Under the pieces are notes generated by a model. It searched no databases, was not told where the DNA came from, and saw only the letters and a program-made list of their open reading frames with translations. Below, in pieces: positions 1-7,597 of a stretch of DNA of 51,965 nt (positions within the stretch are counted from its first letter, which is position 1; every line of letters begins with the position of its first letter). The translations under genes and the position numbers were made by a program. The stretch comes from Bacteroidales bacterium M7. Its GTDB lineage: Bacteria > Bacteroidota > Bacteroidia > Bacteroidales > Muribaculaceae. Location of the stretch: positions 1-51,965 of the forward strand of contig LUJR01000032.1 of assembly GCA_001689515.1 (NCBI GenBank), read 5' to 3'.

Positions 1-19
1 CTAACACAGCCTTTTTACC

Positions 20-268
20 ATGCGCCATGTCATTGTCAGCAACATCACGCTAAAAAACGGTTCAACGACTTCCATGGTAACAATGGTGCCGGGCGGCTTT
101 GCCTTTTATTTCGCAGAATATGCAGTAGCCGGCATAAACCATGGATTAAGTGCCTCAGGAGAGGCGGCCAGTGTAGTAAACGAGGTTTATTCCCTCCGTC
201 CTGACGGTTCATATAGGCTCATCTCCCGTTACAAGCCATTGTTTTTAGATACTATACAGCCCCAATAA
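20..268 (+). CDS. small hypothetical protein (82 aa)
   Basis: An open frame that begins right after an in-frame TAA at 2-4 and ends just before a strong terminator. I do not recognise the product. It has no signal peptide or membrane segment that I can see and contains a Gly/Ala-rich middle (VPGGFAFYFAEYAVAGINHG). No convincing ribosome binding site precedes the ATG. It could be the last gene of an operon that starts outside the window, or a spurious frame. The terminator directly downstream argues that some transcript ends here. Confidence 0.35.
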   Translation: MRHVIVSNITLKNGSTTSMVTMVPGGFAFYFAEYAVAGINHGLSASGEAASVVNEVYSLRPDGSYRLISRYKPLFLDTIQPQ

Positions 269-288
269 GCACATTCTTACTCATACCG

Positions 289-326
289 AAACCGCCCGGC
301 GCAACGTCTCATCACCGGGCGGTTTT
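289..326 (+). terminator. intrinsic terminator
   Basis: AAACCGCCCGG (289-299) pairs perfectly with CCGGGCGGTTT (315-325) around a 15-nt loop and runs into TTTTATT. This is a textbook GC-rich stem with a U tract, ending transcription from the left edge of the window only a few bases before the ATG at 333. Confidence 0.85.
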
Positions 327-332
327 ATTCCA

Positions 333-755
333 ATGACAGATAAACAACGTATCATCGGCTTGTGTGGCACATTCTCGCCAAAGGAAATCGCCGAATCTAT
401 CGGCGTAAGCATTCATTATGTCCATAGGGTAATAAAAGCCCATACAGCCAATTTAAGGCCGCCTCTGACGCTTCAAAACTATGTGGCGGCACTTTCCCAC
501 GGTATTACACGCAAATGCGATCTGGCGCAATTTTTCGGCGTCACACGAGATGCTATTTATAAATTTGAGCAAAAGCCGGAAATCAAATCAATGCTTGAAA
601 GATATAGAAAAATTTTCTGTGTTGACCCAATTAAACGACTTGAAAATGAAATGAACGAAATCCTGTCCGTATTAATTGAGTGCGAACCCAACAGTAAAAC
701 GACTTCTACAATCAAAAAAATATTAAAGGCTATATGCGACAAAAAGGACAATTAA
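333..755 (+). CDS. double helix-turn-helix protein (140 aa), unknown role
   Basis: The protein shows two helix-turn-helix-like segments: residues about 14-36 (SPKEIAESIGVSIHYVHRVI) and about 58-80 (ITRKCDLAQFFGVTRDAIYKF). The second, followed by a PEIKSMLERYRK helix, resembles the HTH units of transposase or phage terminase small subunits (family resemblance, not verified). The C-terminus is lysine-rich and likely helical. The ATG starts 7 nt after a terminator hairpin, so a promoter is hard to place. The downstream 437-bp spacer rich in repeated motifs suggests an accessory or mobile-element context. A DNA-binding role is likely; the target is unknown. Confidence 0.6.
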   Translation: MTDKQRIIGLCGTFSPKEIAESIGVSIHYVHRVIKAHTANLRPPLTLQNYVAALSHGITRKCDLAQFFGVTRDAIYKFEQKPEIKSMLERYRKIFCVDPIKRLENEMNEILSVLIECEPNSKTTSTIKKILKAICDKKDN

Positions 756-1192
756 CAATTCCAAGAAATCATCTGTGAATTGTTAAATGTCCTTCTTAAT
801 GTCACTCCACTATACATTTAACATAAAACGAAACGTATCATTTTAGTTATATTGCTGGCTTTAAGATAATTACATTTCACAATAAGGCGAAAATTCACTA
901 TACATTTACCCGATATGTTAAAATTTTGTGTGTTACATTCAAGCAAACGTTAGAATGACATTATAATACTTTTCGGCCAATATCTATATTCGCGCATCTC
1001 CAGCCGCACACAGTAGTTTTGCCGCACCTTTATAGCCAGAAATGTAAAGCAAATGTAAAGCAAATGTAAACTTTTTGGCGTAAACTATTTCGCCATTTCA
1101 ACCAATCAAAACAATCACTTTCAGCAGTTTAGCGTGTTACAATCAATATAACGCTTCGTTTTATGCCCTATAGGTATCTTGCGGTATGCATT
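756..1192. repeat. AT-rich convergent spacer with iterated ATGTAAA/TTTACAT motifs
   Basis: No gene is visible here, and both neighbours end into it. It holds two exact 13-bp direct repeats CACTATACATTTA (808-820 and 896-908), further TACATTT or TTACATT words near 871 and 933, and three tandem 11-bp units AAATGTAAAGC at 1040-1050, 1051-1061 and (diverged end) 1062-1071. The array looks like iterons or a multi-site operator. It could equally be an integration scar or the region of an unannotated RNA. Confidence 0.55.
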
Positions 1193-2518
1193 TTATCTCT
1201 TAATTTTATTAATTAACTCCTGAAATTTATCGCTCCTGATATATGCTTTGGTTTTGCCATTAAGAGAAATTTCAGACAGGTAGTCTTTCCGTGTAAGATC
1301 CTTAAGGTCGGATTTTGCCGTTCCTTGACTGACCCCTAAGCGGCTGACGATATCTGCAGTTGTTACAACCTCATCAGGACTTTCAATGTAGCGATTTAAA
1401 ATCTCAGCTTGTCGGGCAGTGATATTGCCCAGATGAAGCAGCCGCTCAGCCTTTTTCTTCTCCTTATTTTTGCGTATAAGGTATTTGCGCAACTCTTCGA
1501 ATGCCCGATGAAGCACGTTCAGATTGTAATGTATGAAATAGCCCAAATCATTAGCGTCGTGCTCGGTATAAAGATAAGCTTTCTCATATGCTCTCTTGGA
1601 GCCTTTAATTATCCTTGATATCGAAAGATATTGCACCAACCAATAATCCGACTTCATCATATACCAGTAGAATAGTGCTCGTGCGGTGCGTCCATTTCCA
1701 TCAGCGAAAGGATGATAAAAACCCACCATGAAGTGTATGATAATGGCTCGGATAATGGGATGAATGAACAGCGAAGACTTCGTATCATTAAAAAAGTCGC
1801 ACAAGTCGGAAATGAATTCTGGAAGGCACTCAGCCTTAGGGGGTGTATGAACAGTTTCTCCGGTCATCCAATTGCCAACAACAATATTCTCATCAGAACG
1901 CCTGAGTCTACCAGCATCAGCTACATCTAATGCCCCCTCGGTCATCATTGCGTGCACTTGAAATACAAGCTCTGGAGTAAGCTCATCTTTGGCATGCTCG
2001 CGAATAAAATTGATGGTGGTATAGTTGTTCAATATCATCCGTTGGCTTTTATTCCGTGGATTGATTTTCTTTCGGAGCATCTCCTTTGCCACCTCGCGTG
2101 TAGTAGCAGCCCCCTCCATTTGACTGGACGCTATCGCCTCTTCCATTATGGAGCTGATCAGGTAAAGCTCCTGTGTAACTTTGTCATCCGGGAAGATTTT
2201 TGAAGCGCCCCACGACCCTCCGAAGTTCATATCAAATTCATGGCACTGCCGCCACATACGATTTGTAAGACCGAAATGCAAATCTGCAAAACCAGGAATC
2301 TGCACATCTGTCTGCGAACGCGAATATTTAACGATGCTCCATAGATCCTTGGGGGTTAAACCCAGAGGCTGTGACCTATATTTGACATCGCTCCAATAGA
2401 GATATTCATTGTTTATTTTACTTATTACCTCAACCACCAAAGGATAGCCATCGGATGCTATTATTTGCTTCCGGTTCTGTCTTTCCTGATCCGTAATCGT
2501 AGGAGGCGATTCTATCAT
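1193..2518 (-). CDS. Fic family protein with C-terminal winged helix (441 aa)
   Basis: Fic enzymes transfer AMP or another nucleotide part to target hydroxyls. The full core motif is present at about residues 269-280 (HPFADGNGRTAR), including the catalytic His and the anion-binding Gly-Asn-Gly-Arg. An N-terminal inhibitory helix motif of the (S/T)xxxE(G/N) type is visible at about 131-136 (SSQMEG), which places the protein in the self-inhibited class. Residues about 365-441 form a DeoR/MarR-like winged helix (TTADIVSRLGVSQGTAKSDL), common in Bacteroidetes Fic proteins with a regulator-like tail. Length is typical. It stands alone, with no separate antitoxin beside it, in line with built-in inhibition. 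Targets are unknown. Confidence 0.9.
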   Translation of the reverse strand: MIESPPTITDQERQNRKQIIASDGYPLVVEVISKINNEYLYWSDVKYRSQPLGLTPKDLWSIVKYSRSQTDVQIPGFADLHFGLTNRMWRQCHEFDMNFGGSWGASKIFPDDKVTQELYLISSIMEEAIASSQMEGAATTREVAKEMLRKKINPRNKSQRMILNNYTTINFIREHAKDELTPELVFQVHAMMTEGALDVADAGRLRRSDENIVVGNWMTGETVHTPPKAECLPEFISDLCDFFNDTKSSLFIHPIIRAIIIHFMVGFYHPFADGNGRTARALFYWYMMKSDYWLVQYLSISRIIKGSKRAYEKAYLYTEHDANDLGYFIHYNLNVLHRAFEELRKYLIRKNKEKKKAERLLHLGNITARQAEILNRYIESPDEVVTTADIVSRLGVSQGTAKSDLKDLTRKDYLSEISLNGKTKAYIRSDKFQELINKIKR

Positions 2519-2644
2519 TATATTTGCTTTATCAGTGAATATGCAGATATAACAATATATCGCAAAATATCAAAACTTACGATATATTCAAGCACAAGAC
2601 ATTGATTACAATCAAATTAGTCCAGCAACAGCAGTAACAATGTT

Positions 2645-2682
2645 AAACATGGCTAAAAACCGTTTGATTTTCAGCCATGCTT
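2645..2682 (-). terminator. candidate terminator after the sigma/anti-sigma pair
   Basis: On the minus strand CATGGCT (2679-2673) pairs with AGCCATG (2654-2648), with an inner AAAA/TTTT extension, followed by TTTAAC. The stem is weak in GC and the U tract is short, but it sits where the sigma operon should end. Confidence 0.4.
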
Positions 2683-2700
2683 AGCCTCTTTCGCAGGATA

Positions 2701-3249
2701 TCATTTAATTGAGTTGAGTTCTCTGAACAGTCGTATATATTTAGGCAAGTAGTACACCACACTGATTATCAGGACGACAGACAGCCCTATCGCCATCGCC
2801 CAAAATCCGAAACGGTTATACATCCATGCATTTTGGAAAAGAAGGGTGAATAGCACCACTAAGCATATGCCAAAGAATATCTCACCACTGATGACCATCA
2901 GTTTTAACGAAGCAGTCTGAGCAAACAACTTGGCAGGCGGCAATGCAGTCACATCTATACGGTTTAATTTCCTGTAAATAAACGCATACCACACAGCTGC
3001 CATGGCAAGGAAGGAAGCCAGATATACTTTCAGATAGAGCGGGAAAGAGAGCGGATTGATGTTGCCGATGGCTGCCGCAGTGAATACGACCGCAAGAACC
3101 AGATTCACGACCACTCCCTGCCGCAGTTTGCGAAGTATTTTGCTTTTTGCGGTCTCTGAGGCAGACACGTTGATGCTTATGTCAGCATCGGTTTTGGCGA
3201 GCACCTGCTCGAGGGTCGACATACTCTTTTTGAGTTCGTTTAGTTCCAT
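2701..3249 (-). CDS. membrane protein partner of ECF sigma factor (possible anti-sigma)
   Basis: A 182-residue protein with a soluble N-terminal part of about 45 residues and four hydrophobic segments (about 46-66, 72-92, 112-140, 150-168). It starts 1 nt after the stop codon of the ECF sigma gene, so the two are translationally coupled. In Bacteroidetes such a cytoplasmic N-terminus plus membrane anchor directly after an ECF gene usually keeps the sigma factor inactive at the membrane. I see no classical zinc anti-sigma (HxxxCxxC) motif, so the role rests on position and topology. It may instead be a stress-responsive membrane protein of unknown function. Confidence 0.7.
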   Translation of the reverse strand: MELNELKKSMSTLEQVLAKTDADISINVSASETAKSKILRKLRQGVVVNLVLAVVFTAAAIGNINPLSFPLYLKVYLASFLAMAAVWYAFIYRKLNRIDVTALPPAKLFAQTASLKLMVISGEIFFGICLVVLFTLLFQNAWMYNRFGFWAMAIGLSVVLIISVVYYLPKYIRLFRELNSIK

Positions 3250-3250
3250 A

Positions 3251-3742
3251 TCATATTGATTTTGAGAGTTTTTCTTTGATTCGGTGTATTTTCGTTGCGA
3301 CTGTGTTACGGTTGAGTCCGAGCGTGTCGGCTATCACGTCATATGGATAGTCGTCAAGCCACAGGAGGATTATCGCCTTTTCAACCGCCTCAAGCCTGTC
3401 TATCAGAGCGTGTAACGCCTGTAGATTTTCACGTTGGGCATCGTCAATCTCCGACGACGCATCAAGGATTACGAAGTCAAGTGACACAGTCTCTATCCTC
3501 GGCTTTGACGCCCTCAGTGCCATGAGAGCGGAGTTGACAGCCACGCGGTATATCCACGTAGTCATCTTGCTGTCACCCCTGAACTGCCCCAACGCAGTCC
3601 ATAGGTTGACGTAGATTTCCTGCCGCAGATCCTCAAACGGCAGTCTGTCGGTAGCATAGAAGTAGCTAACTTTGTTGATGATGCGGGAGTGCTGCTTGAT
3701 CAGCGAGTCAAACTCCCTTTCGGCTATCGGCGGACTTGTCAT
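3251..3742 (-). CDS. ECF RNA polymerase sigma factor (sigma-70 family)
   Basis: A 163-residue protein with region 2 (FEDLRQEIYVNLWTALGQF, then TTWIYRVAVNSAL for -10 recognition) and region 4 (AIILLWLDDYPYDVIADTLG followed by NRNTVATKIHRIKEKL). Length and order match ECF factors. It directs RNA polymerase to a small regulon, probably including its own operon. Its stop codon is 1 nt before the start of the membrane partner gene. A candidate minus-strand -7 element (TATCTTTG) lies at 3827-3820, back to back with the promoter of the plus-strand gene at 3885. Confidence 0.93.
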   Translation of the reverse strand: MTSPPIAEREFDSLIKQHSRIINKVSYFYATDRLPFEDLRQEIYVNLWTALGQFRGDSKMTTWIYRVAVNSALMALRASKPRIETVSLDFVILDASSEIDDAQRENLQALHALIDRLEAVEKAIILLWLDDYPYDVIADTLGLNRNTVATKIHRIKEKLSKSI

Positions 3743-3819
3743 TTCTTCAGTATGTTTTTTGCTTAATTAGATGCAAGTCCGCCATCAATAGTTTCACAAT
3801 CCAAGTTTTTATTTTTCTG

Positions 3820-3866
3820 CAAAGATATAATCTCCCTATGAACTCAACGCAAAATCGCTATATTTG
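3820..3866. promoter_or_regulatory. divergent Bacteroidetes-type promoters
   Basis: Minus strand: TATCTTTG at 3827-3820 matches the -7 consensus TAnnTTTG and serves the ECF sigma gene. Plus strand: TATATTTG at 3859-3866 serves the membrane protein gene at 3885. Clear -33 elements are not evident for either. Confidence 0.6.
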
Positions 3867-3884
3867 CAGCTAAACTATTATTTT

Positions 3885-4265
3885 ATGAGCCTGAACCAAA
3901 ATTCCACCATATTGCCGCACATACGCTATTTCGTCGTAGTAACGCTGCTTGGCATATGCGGAGGCGTTTTCCTCCCCATGCTATCATCTTCACCGTGCCC
4001 CACGGAAGTGCGCATAGTCCTCGCATATCTGTTTGTCTCATTCTTTGCCGGATGGAACTTCATTGATGAATATCTGTCCAATCCACGAAAAACGATCATA
4101 AAGGTCAAAGGCGACAACTCCTTTGTCGCGGGCTTCCTTCTCTCCAGGCTGGTCCTAAAACTGTTTAAAGTGATTGCAACTGTAGCCATCGGCATCGTAG
4201 TATTCCCCTATACATTCATAAAGCATGTTGTCTTGCTCATCAAGACACAAACCAACCCATCATGA
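3885..4265 (+). CDS. small inner-membrane protein, unknown function (126 aa)
   Basis: The ATG at 3885 is preferred over the TTG at 3864, because the TTG lies inside the -7 promoter element and would be upstream of the transcript start. Hydrophobic segments are visible at about residues 15-35 (YFVVVTLLGICGGVFLPML), 45-60 (VLAYLFVSFFAGWNF) and 95-118. A positively charged loop lies between the second and third. It overlaps the following hydrolase gene by 4 nt (ATGA), so the two form an operon. I do not recognise the family. Confidence 0.7.
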   Translation: MSLNQNSTILPHIRYFVVVTLLGICGGVFLPMLSSSPCPTEVRIVLAYLFVSFFAGWNFIDEYLSNPRKTIIKVKGDNSFVAGFLLSRLVLKLFKVIATVAIGIVVFPYTFIKHVVLLIKTQTNPS

Positions 4266-5626
4266 AGCAGCTATTTAGACTTATCCTTCTCATCACGGCT
4301 TTGACAATTTTCAGCCGCAATGACTCGGCAGCCCTGACAGGCGCGTGGAGCGGCAAACTGACATATGGTCAGTTCAAGATTCCGCTCGTGTTCAATTTCT
4401 CCGAAAATGCTGATGGGAACACTGCTTGTACGCTTGACTCGCCATCACAGGGCGCAAAGGGGATACCGACGACGGTCAGTCTCTGCACCGCCGACTCCAT
4501 CGAATTGGAGTGCCCCATGATAGGAGCACGCTTCAACGCCGCAGTAACCACCGATTCAATCTCTGGAACATTCACACAACGCGGCATGTCGTTTCCTCTG
4601 ACTCTGACACCCGAGACATCAGCGGAGGAACGCCGACCGCAGACGCCCAAGCCTCCGTATCCCTACACGACTATAGACACTACATTTTGCGCCACAGACG
4701 GCACATTGCTCAGCGGCACGTTGACCATTCCAGCCGACCACAGCAAAGGCAAAGTACCCGCCGTGGTCATGGTCACAGGCAGCGGTCCGCAAAACCGTGA
4801 CGAGGAACTGTTTGGCCACAAACCCTTTGCCGTGATCGCCGATTACCTCGCACGTCGCGGAGTAGCCTCACTCAGATACGACGACCGTGGCACCGGCGAA
4901 TCCAAAGGAGACTTCCTCAGCTCCACCACATATACATTTAAAGAGGATGCCAAGAGTGCCATCGACTTCCTCCGCACCATACCGCAGATCGGCAAAGTCG
5001 GCATCCTCGGACATTCCGAAGGAGGCACGATAGCCCTGCTGCTCGGAGCTGACAAAGTGCCCGACTTCATAATCTCACTCGCCGGCATGGCAGTGTCGGG
5101 CAAAGAAACCATACTCAAGCAAAACAGCCGCCACCTCGACTCCGCCGGACTGCCCGACGATGCCAAAGCCAACAGCATCGCCGTCATAGGCAAAGTCTTA
5201 GACCTGTGCGCCCATCAAGCCCGCGACGGAGTCTCAACCCCGATAGACATCGATTCGCTCATAGCCACCTCAGAGGCTGAAATACCTGCACCAATCATAG
5301 CGTCACTGAAATCCGCTCAAAAGGTCCGCACCCCATGGTTTGACACATTCCTCACCATCGACCCGCGTCCAATCCTCCCCTCCATCACATGCCCCGTCCT
5401 CGCCCTCAACGGCGACAAAGACACCCAAGTCGACGCATCCACCAACATCCAAGCCCTCCGCGCAGCCCTCCCCCAAGCCCAAGCCTACATCCTCCCCAAC
5501 CTCAACCACCTCCTCCAACACGCCACCACCGGCGAAGTCACAGAATACTCCGAAATCCGCGAAACCATCTCCCCCGAAGCCCTCCACCTCATCCTCACCT
5601 TCATCACCCAACAACCGCGTCCGTGA
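4262..5626 (+). CDS. secreted alpha/beta hydrolase with N-terminal beta domain (454 aa)
   Basis: The N-terminus is a signal peptide (MKQLFRLILLITALTIF). A beta-rich domain of about 100 residues follows (TGAWSGKLTYGQFKIPLVF onward), then a serine hydrolase fold. The oxyanion region is VTGSGPQNRDEE, the nucleophile elbow is GHSEGG with Ser252, an acid lies in NGDKDTQVD, and the late NHLLQ gives the likely catalytic His. This architecture is common among Bacteroidetes periplasmic esterases or peptidases of unknown substrate. It is translationally coupled to the membrane gene upstream. From about 5380 to its end the coding sequence becomes extremely C-rich and G-poor. A long hairpin (5656-5718) follows the stop. 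Confidence 0.88.
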   Translation: MKQLFRLILLITALTIFSRNDSAALTGAWSGKLTYGQFKIPLVFNFSENADGNTACTLDSPSQGAKGIPTTVSLCTADSIELECPMIGARFNAAVTTDSISGTFTQRGMSFPLTLTPETSAEERRPQTPKPPYPYTTIDTTFCATDGTLLSGTLTIPADHSKGKVPAVVMVTGSGPQNRDEELFGHKPFAVIADYLARRGVASLRYDDRGTGESKGDFLSSTTYTFKEDAKSAIDFLRTIPQIGKVGILGHSEGGTIALLLGADKVPDFIISLAGMAVSGKETILKQNSRHLDSAGLPDDAKANSIAVIGKVLDLCAHQARDGVSTPIDIDSLIATSEAEIPAPIIASLKSAQKVRTPWFDTFLTIDPRPILPSITCPVLALNGDKDTQVDASTNIQALRAALPQAQAYILPNLNHLLQHATTGEVTEYSEIRETISPEALHLILTFITQQPRP

Positions 5627-5655
5627 GCGATGACCTGAAAAATCATCCGTAAAAA

Positions 5656-5718
5656 ATATACATTTCAGGCAATGGTCAGTATCTTAGGATTCGGATGACC
5701 ACCGCCTGAAATGTATAT
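5656..5718. repeat. long imperfect hairpin downstream of hydrolase gene
   Basis: ATATACATTTCAGGC (5656-5670) is exactly complementary to 5704-5718. A nested TGGTCA/TGACCA pair (5673-5678 and 5696-5701) follows after a 2x2 mismatch. The 17-nt loop sits on a 63-nt near-complete fold-back. No U tract follows, so it may be an RNA-stabilising hairpin, a processing site or a tiny fold-back repeat rather than a standard terminator. Confidence 0.6.
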
Positions 5719-5780
5719 AATGTTGAGAATCCCCATCGCAGGGACGCACGGCTCCGCTGACCCTCTGACACGGATATAAA

Positions 5781-5935
5781 CAAAAAAAGTGCGTGAGAGC
5801 CTTATATGTAGCTCGTCCCGCAGTCTTAGGCCTACCACAGCCCATCCAAGTAGAACGAGCAACGTAGACCTCACGCATATATGAACATCATACGGCATCT
5901 GCATCGTGGCGTCACGCCACAGCAGATCCGCAAAA
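5781..5935 (-). ncRNA. candidate structured small RNA, minus strand
   Basis: Read on the minus strand, a 5' hairpin (ATCTGC / GTGGCG-TGA-CGCCAC / GCAGAT, 5927-5898) is followed by a long 3' hairpin. Its closing stem is TGCGTGAG (5877-5870) with CTCACGCA (5797-5790), and its inner stem is GCTCGT (5860-5855) with ACGAGC (5816-5811). An asymmetric internal loop separates the two stems. The closing stem runs directly into seven U residues (5788-5782), which makes it double as a terminator. No good ORF explains the region. A near-consensus -7 (TATGTTTTG, spacer one base too long) lies at 5939-5931. The bulged single-hairpin shape resembles 6S-type RNA, but the identity is not established. Confidence 0.5.
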
Positions 5936-6170
5936 CATATCCATATACAGATGAGAACATCTATCGCTGCCGTATCCTTGACTCAGATTTTAAAAGTGGT
6001 AGTTTTAAGACTGCCAAGAATAAGCGCAAATAAACGCACCTATATACACATGACGCACAACCGCCGATTTCGCCTCTGCAAAATCCTGTGACGATTGCAC
6101 AATAGCAAAATTAATCAAAACAAATCAAACACACAACAAACCACATAAACAATATCAATATTGAAGGAAA

Positions 6171-6202
6171 TTTGGCAGTCCGACAATTAATATCTATATT
6201 TG
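6171..6202 (+). promoter_or_regulatory. promoter of hipB-like gene
   Basis: TTTG at 6171-6174 and TATATTTG at 6195-6202 with a 20-nt spacer match the Bacteroidetes primary sigma promoter exactly. The ATG of the HTH gene follows at 6258. Confidence 0.75.
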
Positions 6203-6257
6203 TAAATATCACTAAAGAGAGTGTTATAAGCAAATACAGCTCATAAATATCATTATA

Positions 6258-6575
6258 ATGACACTATCAAACAAGTCTTTGTCGACACCTGACGTGATTC
6301 GGAACCTTGGATTGAGGTTTCGTGACTATCGTTTGCGTCTGCGGATGACCCGTAAGGAGATTTCCGAAGCTGCATCTATTGGCATGACTACTCTCTACAA
6401 ATTCGAGTCCGGCAATATGACAGACATTTCGCTCAGCACATTGCTACGGCTTTTAAAGGCAATCGGACTTAATGACAAATGGGATTCATTGCTTCCGGAA
6501 CTGCCGGAATCTCCTTATTTGTATGGAGACGATGAGAAGAAAGTTCAACGTGTTCGCCATTCATCCAAAAAGTAA
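6258..6575 (+). CDS. HipB-like HTH (XRE family) regulator
   Basis: A 105-residue protein with one Cro/CI-type helix-turn-helix: LGLRFRDYRLRLRMTRKEIS, then EAASIGMTTLYKFESGN, then ISLSTLLRLLKAIGL. This spacing and the C-terminal basic tail match HipB-type antitoxins. HipB normally binds its own promoter and neutralises the HipA or HipT kinase. Here the gene right after it, starting 8 nt past the stop, is only a remnant of a HipA N-terminal domain, so the toxin is gone or lies elsewhere. The gene itself is intact, with a consensus promoter, so it may persist as an orphan repressor. Confidence 0.8.
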   Translation: MTLSNKSLSTPDVIRNLGLRFRDYRLRLRMTRKEISEAASIGMTTLYKFESGNMTDISLSTLLRLLKAIGLNDKWDSLLPELPESPYLYGDDEKKVQRVRHSSKK

Positions 6576-6583
6576 CTGCCAGT

Positions 6584-6683
6584 ATGAGATATTTGAAGGT
6601 AAAATTATGGGGAGGAGAAATCGGACGGCTCGTGTGGGATTCCACTACGAGACGGATATATTTCATGTATAATCCAGAACGGA
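6584..6683 (+). pseudogene. truncated HipA N-terminal domain / HipS-like remnant
   Basis: The first roughly 33 codons read MRYLKVKLWGGEIGRLVWDS and go on to a YFMYNPE ending. This is the opening of the HipA N-terminal domain (strand-loop-strand with GxxxGxL and FxYxPE). After the PE at about 6680 the resemblance stops abruptly: the frame runs on without family similarity and crosses the next gene out of frame. Bacteroidetes often encode this domain as a separate small gene (HipS-like) before the kinase; neither its remainder nor the kinase is present. This looks like a decayed toxin-antitoxin locus, probably broken by a deletion or by arrival of the next module. Confidence 0.7.
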
Positions 6684-6738
6684 ATGCTAATAGTCTAAAA
6701 TTTAGTCTTTTCCAACACTCTATCCCCAAAATTTGTTA

Positions 6739-6746
6739 TATCTTTG
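6739..6746 (+). promoter_or_regulatory. -7 element of the GNAT toxin-antitoxin-like pair
   Basis: TATCTTTG matches TAnnTTTG exactly, 25 nt before the ATG at 6772. No clear TTTG is found about 20 nt upstream. Confidence 0.5.
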
Positions 6747-6771
6747 CAGAGAAATTTAACACCAATAATTT

Positions 6772-6930
6772 ATGGCACGACCAATCAAAGAAACCCCAGA
6801 ATTATTTGGCAGGGATGCGGAACGCTTTGAGAAGATGATTTCGCAGTCCAAACCAGTGTCAAAGGAGGAGAAAGAAAGGGCACGCAAAGCCTACGAGGTC
6901 ATGAAATCCATAAGCAATTTTCAATGGTGA
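6772..6930 (+). CDS. small antitoxin-like protein (52 aa) paired with GNAT
   Basis: A short gene starting MARPIKETPELFGRDAERF and ending SNFQW. It is highly charged and predicted helical after residue 15. Its stop codon (6928-6930) is 1 nt before the GNAT start at 6932, so translation is coupled. The opening MARPIKETP is one I recognise from small proteins encoded just before acetyltransferase-like or other toxin genes in Bacteroidetes (from memory, not checked). The arrangement small helical protein plus GNAT matches tRNA-acetylating toxin modules of the TacAT/AtaRT type, although no ribbon-helix-helix fold is obvious. The antitoxin role is inference. Confidence 0.7.
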   Translation: MARPIKETPELFGRDAERFEKMISQSKPVSKEEKERARKAYEVMKSISNFQW

Positions 6931-6931
6931 C

Positions 6932-7465
6932 ATGGATTTCACGCAACTGACCCAAATCCAACTATCTGATGACACAGAGATAAAGCCGTTCAGATGCGCA
7001 GACGCTGATTTGAACGGTTTTCTTTTTGATGATGCCAAGCATTTTCAGAAAGAACTTATGGCTGTGACATATCTCCTTGAAGATTTGCAAGAAAATGTGA
7101 CAGTGGCATATTTCAGTCTGTTAGCCGACAAGATTTCGTTTAATCCTGATGAGAAAAGCTACTGGAACAGACTAAACCGCAATATACCTAATCCCAAACG
7201 GCGCAGAAATTATCCGGCTGTGAAGATTGGGAGGCTTGCGGTCAACGAAAAGTATGTGGGAACCGGCGTGGGAACGTTTGTTATTGACAACATAAAATAT
7301 GCCTTTACCACTGTTAAACGACTTGGTTGTCGTTTTATAACGGTGGATGCACTCTTGTCTGCCGTATCATTTTATGAAAAGAACGGCTTCCGATTCCTCA
7401 CAGATCTGGACAAAGACGAAGACACGCGTCTCATGTTTTTTGACCTCAAAAATTTCATTGACTGA
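6932..7465 (+). CDS. GNAT N-acetyltransferase, probable toxin of a two-gene module
   Basis: A 177-residue protein with a GNAT core. Residues about 90-115 include PAVKIGRLAVNEKYVGTGVG, covering strand beta4 and the acetyl-CoA pyrophosphate loop (consensus Q/RxxGxG/A, here YVGTGVGTF). The late SAVSFYEKNGFRFL is the conserved C-terminal helix with its Tyr. The N-terminal DADLNGFLFDDAKHF is typical of the TacT/AtaT-like group. It is coupled to a 52-codon gene upstream. If it is a toxin it would acetylate aminoacyl-tRNA; if not, it is an ordinary small-molecule acetyltransferase. The coupling and the decayed hip locus beside it favour the first view. Confidence 0.85.
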   Translation: MDFTQLTQIQLSDDTEIKPFRCADADLNGFLFDDAKHFQKELMAVTYLLEDLQENVTVAYFSLLADKISFNPDEKSYWNRLNRNIPNPKRRRNYPAVKIGRLAVNEKYVGTGVGTFVIDNIKYAFTTVKRLGCRFITVDALLSAVSFYEKNGFRFLTDLDKDEDTRLMFFDLKNFID

Positions 7466-7565
7466 GACATATCAAAATAATTGCAATTGTTGCATCGTCA
7501 CAGAATAAACGTAATGTACATTTCTTCCTTGTCTATCGATTTTTACGCTGATGGCGGGGATGTCA

Positions 7566-7597
7566 TTTGGGCGGTTGGGGGGAATTTGCTAAATTTG
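7566..7597 (+). promoter_or_regulatory. promoter of the thr operon
   Basis: TTTG (7566-7569) and TAAATTTG (7590-7597), 20-nt spacer, match the Bacteroidetes consensus. The transcript would start near 7602 and leave a leader of about 110 nt before thrA at 7714. Confidence 0.75.

Noticed and set aside
3864..3884. TTG start for the small membrane protein
   Set aside because: It lies inside the -7 promoter element and upstream of the expected transcript start.
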